Shown here piece after piece: positions 7,337 to 16,885 of a stretch of DNA of 64,000 nt (positions are counted from its first letter, which is position 1; the number at the start of each line of letters is the position of its first letter). The stretch spans positions 62,001-126,000 of the forward strand of contig NZ_JACHNV010000002.1 in NCBI RefSeq assembly GCF_014199535.1. Reading direction: 5' to 3'. The position numbers and the translations under genes were made by a program. The notes under the pieces were generated by a model. It was not told where the DNA came from and made no database searches. It saw nothing but the letters and a program-made list of their open reading frames with translations. This DNA comes from Hymenobacter latericoloratus (lineage in GTDB: Bacteria; Bacteroidota; Bacteroidia; Cytophagales; Hymenobacteraceae).

Positions 7337-9606
7337 GCGTGAAGGGTACTAGGGGCGTCGGGGTACAAATTGAGAAGAACTTTTTCGGGCGTCATGGGCG
7401 CCGAGAAAGGCAAAGGAGTATCGGGCCGGAAGGCCCGAATAGCGTCGCGCAGGGCGAAGTAGGTCCCGATGCCGTACATGAGGGGCGGCTCGCCCACGGC
7501 CTTGGAGCGCAGGACCGCCCGCGGGTGGCCGGGCGTGTCTAGGAAGTGCACATCCAGCACCTTGGGCGCCGAGTACAGGTCGGGGATTTTGTAGGAGTTG
7601 AGGGAGTTGCTCAGCAGGCGGCCTTCCTCGTTGTACACCAGCTCTTCCAGCGTCATCCAGCCAATGCCCTGCACGGCGCCCCCCTCAATCTGCCCGCGGT
7701 CCACGGCCGGGTTCAGGCTCTGCCCGAAGTCGTGGGCAATGCGCACGGCCTCCACCTCGTAGGTGCCGCGCAGGCAGTCCACCCGCACGGTGGTCAGGGC
7801 CGTGCCGTACACGTGGTAGGCGAAGGGGTAGCCCTGGTTGGTTTCGGGGTTGAAATGCAGGTCGGGGGTAGCGTAGTGGGCGTTTTCTGAGAGGCTGATG
7901 CGCTGCCAGTAGGCCGCCGACACCAGCTTTTCCCAGTTGGTGTCGGCGGGTTTGCCGGCGGCCAGCACCTGCTCGTCCTCTATGTGCAGGCCCTCGTAGT
8001 CCAGCTGCAGCTCGGTGGCAGCCAGGCGCAGCAGCCGCTCCCGCAGGGCGCGGCAGGCCAGCTCGGTGGCTTTGCCGTTGAGGTCGGCGGTGGCGGAAGC
8101 GGCCGAGGGCGAGGTGTTGGCCACGCGGGTGGTGTTGGTGCTTTCTACCTTGATGCGCCCCACCGAAATGCCGAGCGTGCGGGCCGCCACCTGGGCTATT
8201 TTGGTGTTTACGCCCTGGCCCATTTCCACCGCGCCGGTGCTCACGCCCACCGAGCCATCGGTGTAGATGTGCACCAGGGCGCGGGCCTGGTTCATGGCCG
8301 TTTTGGTAAAGGAAATGCCGAAGCAGATGGGCATGACGGCCAGGCCTTTCTTCTGAAGCCGATGGGCGGCGTTAAACTCCTCCACTTCCCGGCGCAGGCC
8401 CGGCAGGTCGTAGAGCGCGGCGGCCGTGTCCCAGGCCTGCTCGGCGTGGCAGCCCTCAGTAGGTTGGCGGTACGGAAACAAGTCGCCTTCGCGCAGCAGG
8501 TTGCGCCGCTGAATCTCGCTGGCCGCTACCCCCAGCCGCTCCGCCGCGCAGGCAATAGCCGACTCGATAACGAACATACCCTGCGGTACGCCAAAGCCCC
8601 GGAAGGCCGTGTTAGGCGGCAGATTGGTGCGGCAGCTGTAAGCCGTGGCCGTCACGTTCGGGATGAAATACGTGTTGGTGGCGTGGAACAGCGTCCGTTC
8701 CAGCACGGCCGGCGAAAGGTCGGCGGCGGCGCCGGCATTCTGAAAGAACGTGGCTTCGTAGGCGACAATCGTCAGGTTCTCATCCAGCCCGATTTTGAAA
8801 TCGGAGGAGTAGGGGTGGCGCTTGCCGGTCATGCGCATGTCGGCCATGCGGTCCAGCACCAGCTTTACGGGGCGGCGGGCCACGAAAGCGCCGAGGGCCG
8901 CCAGGGCGCCCCAGGGCGTGGCCTGGTCCTCTTTGCCGCCAAAGCCCCCGCCGAGGCGGGTTACGTCCACTTCTACCTGGTGCATGCCTACCCCCAGTAC
9001 CCGGGCCGTGTGGCGCTGCACGGCCGTAGGGCCCTGCGTAGAGGAGATGATGCGCACCCCGCCCATTTCGGTGGGGAAGGCGTAGGCGCCCTGGGTTTCA
9101 ATGTACAAGTGCTCCTGCCCGCCCGATTCAGCCACGCCCTCGAATACGTGGGCGCAGCCGGCCCAGGCCGCCTCCGCGTCGCCGAGGCGGAAGGTGCGGG
9201 GCGGCACAATCAGCTCGCCTTGGGCGGCGGCCTGGCGCGGATCTACCAGCACCGGCAGCGGTGCCACCTCCACGCGCACATGGCGCAGGGCTGCCTGGGC
9301 CGCGTGCTCCGACTCGGCCAGCACCAGCGCTACGGGCTGCCCCCGGAAGTGCACGTGGCCTTCCGCCAGCAGGGGCTCATCGGGCACGATGCCGCCAATC
9401 TGGTTTTCGCCGGGAATATCCTGAGCCGTGAGAATGTGCACCACGCCCGGCTGCTCCAGGGCGGCGGCCACATCCAGGCGCAGCAGCTGCCCATGCGCCA
9501 CCGCCGACTCGACTACCGCCGCGTACAGGGTGCCGTGCTGCACCGGAATATCATCGAGGTACTGCGACTCGCCGCGCACGTGGCGGGCCGGATCAAGGTG
9601 GTTCAT
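7285..9606 (-). CDS. xdhB: Xanthine dehydrogenase, molybdopterin-binding subunit
   Basis: The 773-residue large subunit of a molybdenum hydroxylase that oxidises purines such as hypoxanthine and xanthine in the cytoplasm. Seen: the N-terminal a/b hammerhead domain (residues about 10-120); the cofactor-binding motif GGGFGGKEDQ; the substrate-side Arg in NTAFRGFGVPQGM; EMGQGVNTK; and the catalytic base Glu706 in KAVGEPPLM. These are the positions conserved in true xanthine dehydrogenases. The C-terminus has about 30 residues beyond the usual end. The ATG at 9606 begins the hammerhead domain directly. It follows xdhA after 206 bases that hold a GC-rich hairpin (9776-9792). Confidence 0.94.
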   Translation of the reverse strand: MNHLDPARHVRGESQYLDDIPVQHGTLYAAVVESAVAHGQLLRLDVAAALEQPGVVHILTAQDIPGENQIGGIVPDEPLLAEGHVHFRGQPVALVLAESEHAAQAALRHVRVEVAPLPVLVDPRQAAAQGELIVPPRTFRLGDAEAAWAGCAHVFEGVAESGGQEHLYIETQGAYAFPTEMGGVRIISSTQGPTAVQRHTARVLGVGMHQVEVDVTRLGGGFGGKEDQATPWGALAALGAFVARRPVKLVLDRMADMRMTGKRHPYSSDFKIGLDENLTIVAYEATFFQNAGAAADLSPAVLERTLFHATNTYFIPNVTATAYSCRTNLPPNTAFRGFGVPQGMFVIESAIACAAERLGVAASEIQRRNLLREGDLFPYRQPTEGCHAEQAWDTAAALYDLPGLRREVEEFNAAHRLQKKGLAVMPICFGISFTKTAMNQARALVHIYTDGSVGVSTGAVEMGQGVNTKIAQVAARTLGISVGRIKVESTNTTRVANTSPSAASATADLNGKATELACRALRERLLRLAATELQLDYEGLHIEDEQVLAAGKPADTNWEKLVSAAYWQRISLSENAHYATPDLHFNPETNQGYPFAYHVYGTALTTVRVDCLRGTYEVEAVRIAHDFGQSLNPAVDRGQIEGGAVQGIGWMTLEELVYNEEGRLLSNSLNSYKIPDLYSAPKVLDVHFLDTPGHPRAVLRSKAVGEPPLMYGIGTYFALRDAIRAFRPDTPLPFSAPMTPEKVLLNLYPDAPSTLHAWTSPAQLNSVTTSVDC

Positions 9607-9812
9607 GCGGTGGGAGGTGGTAAGCTGGTAAACGAATGGAGTATCCCCCGGTCCGAGGCCGGAGGCGTCCGGCCGGTTGCCGTTGCTGATGCCCGAACGA
9701 GTTGGGTTGAGCGGGCGGCAGGAGTTAAGCGAATGATGGCCTTGCGGCGAAAATGGCCCGGGCGGTAACCGGTCGGACGGGCTCCGCCCGTCTAACCGGA
9801 GCTAACGGCCTC

Positions 9813-11258
9813 TCACTCATTCACTATCTCACCAAAGTGGGCCATCAGGAGCTGGCGGAGCAGCAGGCGCTTGTACTGCTCGGTGCCGCGCACGTCGCTG
9901 ATGGGGCTGATTTCCTGCTGGGCCAGGGGTAGGGCCTGCTGCACCGTTTCGGCGGATAGCGGCCGGCCGGCAAGCCAGGCGCTGGTGCGGCGCAGCAGCA
10001 GCGGAACCGGGCCTACCCCGCCAGCCGAAAGCCGGGCTTCCCGGATCAGGCCATCCTCAACCCGCAGCCAGGCGGCCGTGTTCACGCTGGCAATATCAAG
10101 GTGGGTGCGCTTGGAAACTTTCTCGAAGGTGAAGATATCCGTGGGGCGTGGGGCCGGAAAGCAGATTTCCCGCACCTGCTCATCGGCGGCTTTCGCCAGC
10201 TTTTTATAGTCGAGGTAAAGCTCAGAAAGAGGCAGCACGCGGCGCTGGCCACTGGCAGCCTCCAGCTCTAGTTCGGCCCCCAGGGCCAGGAACAGAATGG
10301 TCAGGTCGCCGATGGGGGAGGCGTTGATGAAGTTGCCGGCCACGGTGCCCATCTGCCGGATGGGCGTGCTGCTGACCAGCTTCAGGAAGCGGGGCAGGGC
10401 GGGCACGGCCTCCAGCATCACCTCCGACTCCAGGAGCTGCTGGGCCGTGGTAGCCGCCCCCAGCACTATGCTACCCCCCTCGGTACGCCGAATGCCCCGC
10501 AGGCCCGGTTGGTCGTACACCAGCTCCACTGGGGCGGCGCGCACCTGCTCGGGGCGCTGCACCAGCAAATCGGTGCCTCCGCCCAGCAGCTGAGCCCGCG
10601 CCGGTGGGCAGGCGTTCGGTGCGCCCTGGGCAGCAGTCGGGCCGGCGGTGCCATTGGTGCCCAGGGCCAGGTCGCGCAGGGCGGTGAGCTGGCCGGGCAT
10701 GTGGGCGAAGTAAGCCGGCACGAAGCCTTGCTCGGCCAGCCAGGGTAGGGGCGCGGCCTCGGGGCGCTGCGTGAGTTGCTGCTGCAGCAGCGCAGTGGCC
10801 CGCTCCAGACTTTTATAACCCGTGCAGCGGCAAATGTTGCCGTCAATGGAAGCCAGGGCCGTTTCGGGAGTGCTGGGGTTGGGGCTAAGGGCGTGGCCAG
10901 TCAAGGACATCACAAACCCCACCGTGCAGAACCCGCACTGAGAGCCCCCTTCCGCTACAATGGCTTGCTGCACCGGCGTGAGGGCGCCCCGGGCCGCGTT
11001 GATGCCTTCTACCGTCACCACATGCTTGCCGTGGGCATTGCCCAGGGGCGTCAGGCACGAGGTCATGGACTGGTACCGCACCGCCGCGCCATCGGGGTTC
11101 AGCTCGCCTACTAGCACGGTGCAGGCCCCACAGTCGCCCTCCCGGCACCCGATTTTGGTGCCCGTCAGGTGCTGGTGGTAGCGCACGAAATCGAGCAGCG
11201 TACTCCCGGCGGGCTCCTGGGTACGGATGAGCTGTTGATTAAGGTAAAACTGTAGCAT
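9813..11258 (-). CDS. xdhA: Xanthine dehydrogenase, iron-sulfur and FAD subunit
   Basis: This 481-residue subunit carries electrons from the molybdenum site to NAD. The N-terminal ferredoxin-like [2Fe-2S] domain has GCREGDCGACTVLVG. The second [2Fe-2S] domain has QCGFCTVGFVMSL and ICRCTGYKSLERA. The FAD domain starts near residue 220 with LLGGGTDLLVQ and has TPIRQMGTVAGNFINASP, then a CO-dehydrogenase flavoprotein-type C-terminal domain. The fusion of Fe-S and FAD parts in one chain is the normal bacterial XdhA layout. It is the first gene of the leftward operon xdhA-xdhB-membrane protein-xdhC. The divergent upstream region (11259-11471) should hold its promoter. Confidence 0.94.
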   Translation of the reverse strand: MLQFYLNQQLIRTQEPAGSTLLDFVRYHQHLTGTKIGCREGDCGACTVLVGELNPDGAAVRYQSMTSCLTPLGNAHGKHVVTVEGINAARGALTPVQQAIVAEGGSQCGFCTVGFVMSLTGHALSPNPSTPETALASIDGNICRCTGYKSLERATALLQQQLTQRPEAAPLPWLAEQGFVPAYFAHMPGQLTALRDLALGTNGTAGPTAAQGAPNACPPARAQLLGGGTDLLVQRPEQVRAAPVELVYDQPGLRGIRRTEGGSIVLGAATTAQQLLESEVMLEAVPALPRFLKLVSSTPIRQMGTVAGNFINASPIGDLTILFLALGAELELEAASGQRRVLPLSELYLDYKKLAKAADEQVREICFPAPRPTDIFTFEKVSKRTHLDIASVNTAAWLRVEDGLIREARLSAGGVGPVPLLLRRTSAWLAGRPLSAETVQQALPLAQQEISPISDVRGTEQYKRLLLRQLLMAHFGEIVNE

Positions 11259-11417
11259 AGGGTGGGCAGAATTCAGAAGCGGAAGGGAAAGTTACGGCAT
11301 TTTCAGCGGTTGATGCCTCTGCCAGATACGGGTAGTTTCCGGGCGCTGCTCCCGCCCGCCCGGCGCTGGCCGAAGTGCCTTGCCTATCTTCGGGGCGGGT
11401 TAGCGCCGGGGTTTTTC

Positions 11418-11425
11418 TACTTTCG
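11418..11425 (+). promoter_or_regulatory. Candidate -7 box for the lipoprotein gene at 11472
   Basis: TACTTTCG differs at one base from TAnnTTTG and lies 46 bases before the ATG. A second similar site, TATCTTCG, lies at about 11384. No clear -33 TTG partner was fixed. Confidence 0.35.
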
Positions 11426-11471
11426 GCCTGGTTTTGGTCGTGCGCCACTTGTCGCCTTTTCTTTGCTTTCT

Positions 11472-12422
11472 ATGAATCGTTTTTTCTCCTGCCGTTTCCT
11501 GCTGAGCCTGGTTGCCGGGGCCAGCCTGCTGGTTGCTGGTTCCTGCACCGCCCCGCGCGCCATCGTCAGCACGGGCAAGGTAACGCCCAAGGGCGAGTTT
11601 CGGGTGGGCGGCAACGTCTCCTTCAACGCCCCCACCCAAACCCTTGGCAAGCTGGGTTCCACTATCAAGTCGGCGGCCGAGGACCTGGCTAACCAGGCTT
11701 CCAAGGACAGCGTGTACTACAGCCAAACGGTGGATAACCTGCAGGTAGCGGCCCTGGCCTACATCCTCGACCCCGTGCGGCCCTCCTCCGACCTATACCT
11801 GCGCTACGGCCTGGCCGAGCGGTTCGACGTGGGGTATAAGTACGCGTTTGGCTCGCACGTTTTTGATGCCATGTACCAGTTTATGGGGCCAACGGGCACA
11901 CCCGAAAACCCCGGCAGCCGGCAGGCGGGCGCCACCTACGGCAGCATCGGGCTGCAGTACGCCACCCAGCGGGCCAAGCTACCTAACATCCCCTTTCTCG
12001 ACAACGTGAATAGCCTGCTCGGCTTTAAGGCTACCCGCCACGATGTGCTGGTGCCGCTGGTATTCAGCACTTCCCTCGGGCCGGAGGAAGAAATCGGGGC
12101 TATTTCCTACGGGGTGGTGTACGCCCACAGTTTCGTGCGCTACGGCCTCACGCCCGGCAACCTCTACAACGGCCCCGGCAGTGGGGCGGTGGCCAGCCGC
12201 GTGCCCGAGCTGCCTACCGCCCGCCGCAACTTTAGCTCGTTCGGGGCCTTTTTTAATGCCAAGCTGGGCTACCGCTACGCTTACTTTATTCCGGCCCTCT
12301 CAGTGTACTACCAGAACTACGGCGAGTACCAGCTGCTGAACAACAAAACCGCCAGCCTGAAGGGCTTTACGTTTATTCCCAGCCTGGGCCTGCAGTTCCG
12401 GATTCCGACGGCCCGGCGCTAG
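11472..12422 (+). CDS. Envelope lipoprotein, probable beta-rich protein of unknown function
   Basis: A 316-residue protein with a typical lipoprotein signal: LLSLVAGASLLVAGSC puts the lipidated Cys at about residue 25. The mature part has many alternating strands ending in aromatic residues (SDLYLRYGLAERFDVGYKYAF, then GSIGLQYATQR, SYGVVYAHSFVRYGL, KLGYRYAYFIPALSVYYQNYG) and closes with FIPSLGLQFRIP. This pattern is that of a small beta-barrel or barrel-like outer-membrane protein, as seen in many uncharacterised Bacteroidota proteins. The longer frame starting at 11262 is rejected because its first 70 residues lack a signal peptide and sit in the promoter region. Function unknown. Confidence 0.72.
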   Translation: MNRFFSCRFLLSLVAGASLLVAGSCTAPRAIVSTGKVTPKGEFRVGGNVSFNAPTQTLGKLGSTIKSAAEDLANQASKDSVYYSQTVDNLQVAALAYILDPVRPSSDLYLRYGLAERFDVGYKYAFGSHVFDAMYQFMGPTGTPENPGSRQAGATYGSIGLQYATQRAKLPNIPFLDNVNSLLGFKATRHDVLVPLVFSTSLGPEEEIGAISYGVVYAHSFVRYGLTPGNLYNGPGSGAVASRVPELPTARRNFSSFGAFFNAKLGYRYAYFIPALSVYYQNYGEYQLLNNKTASLKGFTFIPSLGLQFRIPTARR

Positions 12423-12532
12423 CGCCCGCCCGCTGCAACGGCCACCCTGCCACCTGGCAGGGCTCTTTCGCGTGGGGTAGGAACCTGCCTGCGGGTTGCT
12501 TGCCCCACGCGCGTATTTCAAGTTAACAGCAG

Positions 12533-13594
12533 ATGAATATTCTCTATGGAGTGCCCGGCGAAGGCCTCGGCCACGCCACCCGCAGCAAAGTAGTAATCGG
12601 GCATTTGCTGAGCCAGGGGCACAACGTATGCGTGGTAAGCAGCTCCCGCGCCTACCAGATGCTGGCCGCTAACTTTCCGGGACGCGTGCACGAAATCCGA
12701 GGATTTCACCTGGCCTACAAAAACCTCACCGTGTCGAAGGCGCGAACGGCCGCCCTGACGCTGCGCTCAGCCCCGGAAAATCTGCGGGTAAACTTCCGCA
12801 AGTACCGGGAGCTGCTCTGCGACTTCGAGCCGGAAGTGGTGATTTCCGATTTCGAGTCGTTCAGCTTTCTGTTTGCCAAGTGGAAGGGGCTGCCCGTGGT
12901 CAGTATTGATAACATGCAGATCATCAGTCGGGCTGCGCTGGATGTGCCGGTGCCGCCCCCGGAGCGTCCCAACCTGACCCTGGCCCGGCAGATTGTGCGG
13001 GCCAAGCTGCCCCGGAGCCATCATTACCTGATTACGACTTTCTTTCGCCTACCCCTCATCAAGGAGCGAACCACGCTGGTGCCACCCATTCTGCGGCCCG
13101 AGGTGCTGGCGCTTACCCCTACCCGCGGGGCCCACGTGCTGGTGTACCAATCGGCTACCACCCAGAAGGACCTGATAGCCCAGCTGCAGCAGCTGCCGGG
13201 CCAGGAGTTTCGGGTGTACGGCTTCAACAAAGACGAAAACCACGGCAACGTGCAGCTGCGCGCTTTCAGCGAGCAAGGCTTTCTGCAGGACCTGGCCAGT
13301 GCCCGCGCCGTGGTAACCAACGGCGGCTTCTCGCTGATCAGCGAGGCGGTGTACCTGCGCAAGCCTGTTTGTGCAGTGCCCATTCCGGCGCAGTTCGAGC
13401 AGTTTCTGAATGCTGCGGAGGTAGAGAAACTGGGCTATGGTCGCCACTTCGGGGCTATTACGCCGGACAACCTACGCGCCTTTCTCTATGACCTGAGCGG
13501 GTTTGAGGCGGCCCTGAGCACCTACCCGCAGCACGGCAACCAGGAGTTGTTCGCGGCTCTGGAAGCGGTGCTGGCAGAAGTTGCCCGCGCGTAG
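12533..13594 (+). CDS. MurG-like (GT-B) glycosyltransferase family protein
   Basis: A 353-residue protein. The N-terminus MNILYGVPGEGLGHATRSKVV has the G-x-G-x-G-H-x-x-R motif of the nucleotide-sugar transferase superfamily that contains MurG. The C-terminal half has the matching donor-site motif VVTNGGFSLISEAVYLRKPVCAVP and the following QFEQFLNA helix. It best fits the group of MurG-like proteins related to MJ1255 that carry the Glyco_trans_1_3 type domain, whose substrates are unknown. No membrane helix is visible; such enzymes act on the cytoplasmic face of the membrane. It stands alone, with 110 bases before it and 374 after. Confidence 0.82.
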   Translation: MNILYGVPGEGLGHATRSKVVIGHLLSQGHNVCVVSSSRAYQMLAANFPGRVHEIRGFHLAYKNLTVSKARTAALTLRSAPENLRVNFRKYRELLCDFEPEVVISDFESFSFLFAKWKGLPVVSIDNMQIISRAALDVPVPPPERPNLTLARQIVRAKLPRSHHYLITTFFRLPLIKERTTLVPPILRPEVLALTPTRGAHVLVYQSATTQKDLIAQLQQLPGQEFRVYGFNKDENHGNVQLRAFSEQGFLQDLASARAVVTNGGFSLISEAVYLRKPVCAVPIPAQFEQFLNAAEVEKLGYGRHFGAITPDNLRAFLYDLSGFEAALSTYPQHGNQELFAALEAVLAEVARA

Positions 13595-13968
13595 TACGCC
13601 GCCCTGCAACTCTCTGGCCGCTGGTTTCACCTGTACTTCGGTTAGGCGGGCCCGCTTAGCGGTTTCGTGCCGGCCGGGGGCGCTGGCGGCCCGGCCCCAA
13701 TGCTCGCCCAAGAATTTTGCCGGTAGTTGCAGCCAGGCAAAGCCAGTTCCTGCGGCCGGTGCTGCCTTCCTGCGCCACTACAGCCAGGCCGTGGTAGGTA
13801 AGGGTAGCGGGCAAGTGCTGGCGCGGCCGCGCCAGCCCGTAGGCTTGGGCACGGAAGCAGCCCATGGAGCAGAAGGCAGGCGGGAGAGAAAGCCCCGTAA
13901 GTATCGGAAAAATCCGGCGTGGTGCCGCGCCCGGCTCCTATCTTGCAGCTTCTCGCCATCTGCCTTTC
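13595..13968. other. Intergenic region without a convincing gene
   Basis: These 374 bases separate the glycosyltransferase from the NTT-like gene. Short frames on both strands show no recognisable domain and no consistent codon bias. A TATCTTGC site at about 13939 could act as a -7 box for the gene starting at 13969. The longer frame opening at 13864 is treated as upstream noise. Confidence 0.5.
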
Positions 13969-16665
13969 ATGAATAGAATAACACTACTTGCCCGCTGGCA
14001 GCAGCTGCTCGGTATTCGGCCCGAGGAGGGCCGCACGGTGGGACTATTCTTTCTGCACAACTTTCTGCTGGGCATCGGCACCATTCTGGTGTACGTCTCG
14101 GCCAACGTCATTCTGCTCGAAAACAACCCCGAGCGCAACCTGCCGGTAGCCTACGGGGCCGCGGCCCTGCTGATGATTCTGGCCGGCAAGGTGTACGCCC
14201 ACTACGAGCACCACCTGGGGTTGCAGCGCGTGGCGGTGCGGGTGCTGCTGGCCGTGGTAGCCCTAACCGGGGTGCTGGGCGTGCTGGTAGCCGTAGGGCA
14301 CTCGGTGCTGGCGGCCGTGGTGATTATGGCGGGCTACCGCGTAATTTACCTGCTGACCAATCTGGAGTTCTGGGGGCTGTCGGCGGTGGTGTTTGATGTG
14401 CGCCAGGGCCGACGCCTGTTCAGTGTCATCAGCTCCGGCGACATGCCCGCCAAGGCCCTGGGGGCCGTGCTGGCCCTGCTCATTCATCACCATACCGAGC
14501 TGCTGTGGCTGCTCCTGACGGCCTTCGGGGCCTACATGGGAGCCCTGCTGGTCCTGCAGATTACCGGCCGCTCGCACCTGGTAGAAGCCCGCTCGGCCGC
14601 CCGCGCCCGGCGCACGGCTGCCGTAGCGGCGCCCCTGCAGCGGTGGTTTGGCTCCAGCCGCCTGGTCCTGACCATGTGCCTGAGTATGCTGGCGGTGGCG
14701 GCCGTAACCACGGGCATCGAGTACTCATTCTTCGTGCATGTAAAACACCGCTTCCACGACCAGGCGCTGGTGATGCGCTACGTGAGCGGCGTGCTGGCAT
14801 TGGCTTACTTGCTGGCGCTGGTAGTAAAGCTGGTGCTGACCGGGCCCGTACTAAGCCGGTTGGGGGTGCGGGCGGTGCTGCTGGCCCCCCCGGCGGTGCT
14901 GCTGGTGGGCTTAGGGCTGTTTGGGGGGCTGCGCACGGCCGGCCCCGATGCGCTGGTGCTGTACTTCTGCGGCCTGTTTCTGACCCTGGAAATCCTGCGC
15001 CGCGCCGTCTTCGACCCCGTATTTCTGGTGTTATTTCAGCCCTTGCCCGCCGAGGAGCGCCTGCAGGCGCACACCTTGGCCAAGGGCTTGTCCGAGCCCC
15101 TGGGCATGGCGCTGGCGGGCGGGCTGCTGTTTGTGCTGCACGTTTGGCCCGCGCTGGGGCAGAGCTTCACGTTTGCCTGGATGGGCTTGCTGCTGCTGGT
15201 GGCCTTATTTTATCTGCACCGCACCTACGGGCACTACCTGGCTGAGCTGCAGCACGCCGTGAGCCGCCGGTTTGGCTTTGCCGAGGAGGAGCCTACCCCC
15301 GCACCCTACGCCACTGGTACCGATGTGGTAATCAGCCCCGCCGAAATTCAGGCCCAGATAACGGCCCTCACCGATAAAGCTACCCGTGCTTCCGCTACCG
15401 ATGCGCTGCTGGCCCTGGGGGAGCACGCCTTGCCGGCCTTGCTGGACACGCTGCGCACCAGCCCCGATGAGACCCTGATCCGGCGGGTGGCCCTGCTGTG
15501 CGGTCACCTCCGGCGCCCGGCCAGCCGGCAGGCGCTGGTGGCCCTGGCCCGGCAGCCTAACCTGTTTCGGCGCGAAGCCGCCTTGCGCGCCCTGCGCAAC
15601 ACGGCCGCCGCGCCTTCCGAAGCGCCGGTATTCCAGGGCCTGCTACAGGAGGAAATGCGCCTGGCGCAGCAGCTCCTGCACGGCCTGGCTGCCACCCACG
15701 ACAAAGCTGTGCGCGCCAGCCTCGACTACGAGCTGGCCCGGCTGCAGCAGCGGGTATTCGGGCTGCTGCAGCAGCTCTACCCGCCCCACCTGATTGCCGA
15801 TGCCCAGCGCGGCGTGGCCCACGCTACCCGCGAGCGGCAGGCCAACGCCCTGGAAGTGCTCGATAACCTGATTCCGCGCCCCGTGTACCAGGGCTTGCAA
15901 ACCCTGCTGGAACTGGCCCCGGTAGCCGATAAGGCCCGCCGGCTCGACGGGCTGCTGGGTGGGTTCTCGGACCCGGAGCCCATGCCTGCTACCATTGCCC
16001 GCCGGGGTGAAGCTGCCTTCACCGACTGGACCATCAGCCTGGCTCTGCACCACTGGCAGCCGGAGCCAGCCACCGCGGCGTTGTTGCTACCCCATCTGGA
16101 AAGCCAAAGCCAATTAATCCGGGAAAGTGCTTGGCAGGTGCTGGACCGGCTACAGCAAATGCTGCCCTCGGCTCATGCCCAGCTACTTTCCGCCCACCCG
16201 GCTCTTTCTCATTCGCTCATGAGTCATTCTGTTACTGATTCCCGCATTTCCGCCGCCGAGCGCGTGGCCGTGCTGCAGGGTACTGCGCTTTTTGCGGCTA
16301 CTCCCGCCAACGTGCTCAGCAGCATCGTTCCCATCATGAAGGAAATAGCCTTCCCGGCCGGCCATCAGATTTTCGCTAAGGGCGACCTGGGCACCTCGCT
16401 GTTCATTGTGCACGAGGGAGAGGTAGGCATCTTCACCGGCTCCCAGCAGTTGGCCACGTTCCGCAAGGGCGACTTCTTCGGGGAGCTGGCCCTGCTCGAT
16501 GCCGAGCCGCGGTCAGCCTCCGCCGTGGCCCAAACCGCCGTCGTCGCCTTCCGCCTTGATCAGGAAGATTTCTACGATGTAATGGAAGAGCGCGGTGAGG
16601 TGCTGCGCAACATCCTGCGCGTGCTTTGCCAGCGCCTGCGCCGTCAGAACGAGATGGTGAAATAA
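13969..16665 (+). CDS. Nucleotide-translocase-like membrane protein with HEAT and cyclic-nucleotide-binding domains
   Basis: An 898-residue protein with three modules. Residues about 20-430 have some eleven or twelve membrane helices and resemble the ATP/ADP-translocase (NTT/Tlc) branch of the major facilitator fold: IRPEEGRTVGLFFLHNFLLG at the start, then NLEFWGLSAVVFDVRQGRRLF. Residues about 480-730 are helical HEAT-like repeats (ATDALLALGEHALPALLDTL). Residues about 765-890 form a cyclic-nucleotide-binding domain with GDLGTSLFIVHEGEVGIF and the phosphate cassette FGELALLDAEPRSASAV, in which the key Glu and Arg are kept. The protein would sit in the inner membrane with the last two modules in the cytoplasm. 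Nucleotide transport itself is not proven by sequence. It is convergent with a receiver-adenylate cyclase gene. Confidence 0.82.
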   Translation: MNRITLLARWQQLLGIRPEEGRTVGLFFLHNFLLGIGTILVYVSANVILLENNPERNLPVAYGAAALLMILAGKVYAHYEHHLGLQRVAVRVLLAVVALTGVLGVLVAVGHSVLAAVVIMAGYRVIYLLTNLEFWGLSAVVFDVRQGRRLFSVISSGDMPAKALGAVLALLIHHHTELLWLLLTAFGAYMGALLVLQITGRSHLVEARSAARARRTAAVAAPLQRWFGSSRLVLTMCLSMLAVAAVTTGIEYSFFVHVKHRFHDQALVMRYVSGVLALAYLLALVVKLVLTGPVLSRLGVRAVLLAPPAVLLVGLGLFGGLRTAGPDALVLYFCGLFLTLEILRRAVFDPVFLVLFQPLPAEERLQAHTLAKGLSEPLGMALAGGLLFVLHVWPALGQSFTFAWMGLLLLVALFYLHRTYGHYLAELQHAVSRRFGFAEEEPTPAPYATGTDVVISPAEIQAQITALTDKATRASATDALLALGEHALPALLDTLRTSPDETLIRRVALLCGHLRRPASRQALVALARQPNLFRREAALRALRNTAAAPSEAPVFQGLLQEEMRLAQQLLHGLAATHDKAVRASLDYELARLQQRVFGLLQQLYPPHLIADAQRGVAHATRERQANALEVLDNLIPRPVYQGLQTLLELAPVADKARRLDGLLGGFSDPEPMPATIARRGEAAFTDWTISLALHHWQPEPATAALLLPHLESQSQLIRESAWQVLDRLQQMLPSAHAQLLSAHPALSHSLMSHSVTDSRISAAERVAVLQGTALFAATPANVLSSIVPIMKEIAFPAGHQIFAKGDLGTSLFIVHEGEVGIFTGSQQLATFRKGDFFGELALLDAEPRSASAVAQTAVVAFRLDQEDFYDVMEERGEVLRNILRVLCQRLRRQNEMVK

Positions 16666-16683
16666 GAAGGAAGTAATGCTGTG

Positions 16684-16843
16684 GTGATGGCGAGGAGGCC
16701 CGACGACGCCATCCTTTCTGACCAACGTGCTACCCCCTGAAATGTGACCAGCCCTTACCTCCGTGCTGGAAGGAAGGGCTGGTCACATTTCAGGGGGTAG
16801 CACAGAAGGGAGGACGGATGGCGTCGGTGCCCTCGCCATGACG
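16684..16843. repeat. Long nested inverted repeat between convergent genes
   Basis: A perfect 29-base inverted repeat (16728-16756 and 16774-16802, starting TGCTACCCCCTGAAATGTG) surrounds a 17-base loop. Outside it, 16684-16714 and 16816-16842 are imperfect mirror images with ATGGCGAGG and GACGCCATCC. The whole folds as one extended hairpin of about 160 bases. It may act as a bidirectional terminator, or it may be a non-autonomous MITE/REP-type element; the nested arms favour the second. Confidence 0.8.
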
Positions 16844-16885
16844 GCATAGCGCATTACTCAGCTACTCTGTTTACTCCGTTACTCT

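Noticed and set aside
7984..9768. A 594-codon open frame on the plus strand opposite xdhB
   Set aside because: It is the antisense shadow of a GC-rich gene; its product is rich in Gly, Ala, Arg and His without a domain, while xdhB has full family motifs.
13581..13976. Overlapping short frames in the gap before the NTT-like gene
   Set aside because: No homology by eye, no consistent codon bias and no start signal; treated as non-coding.
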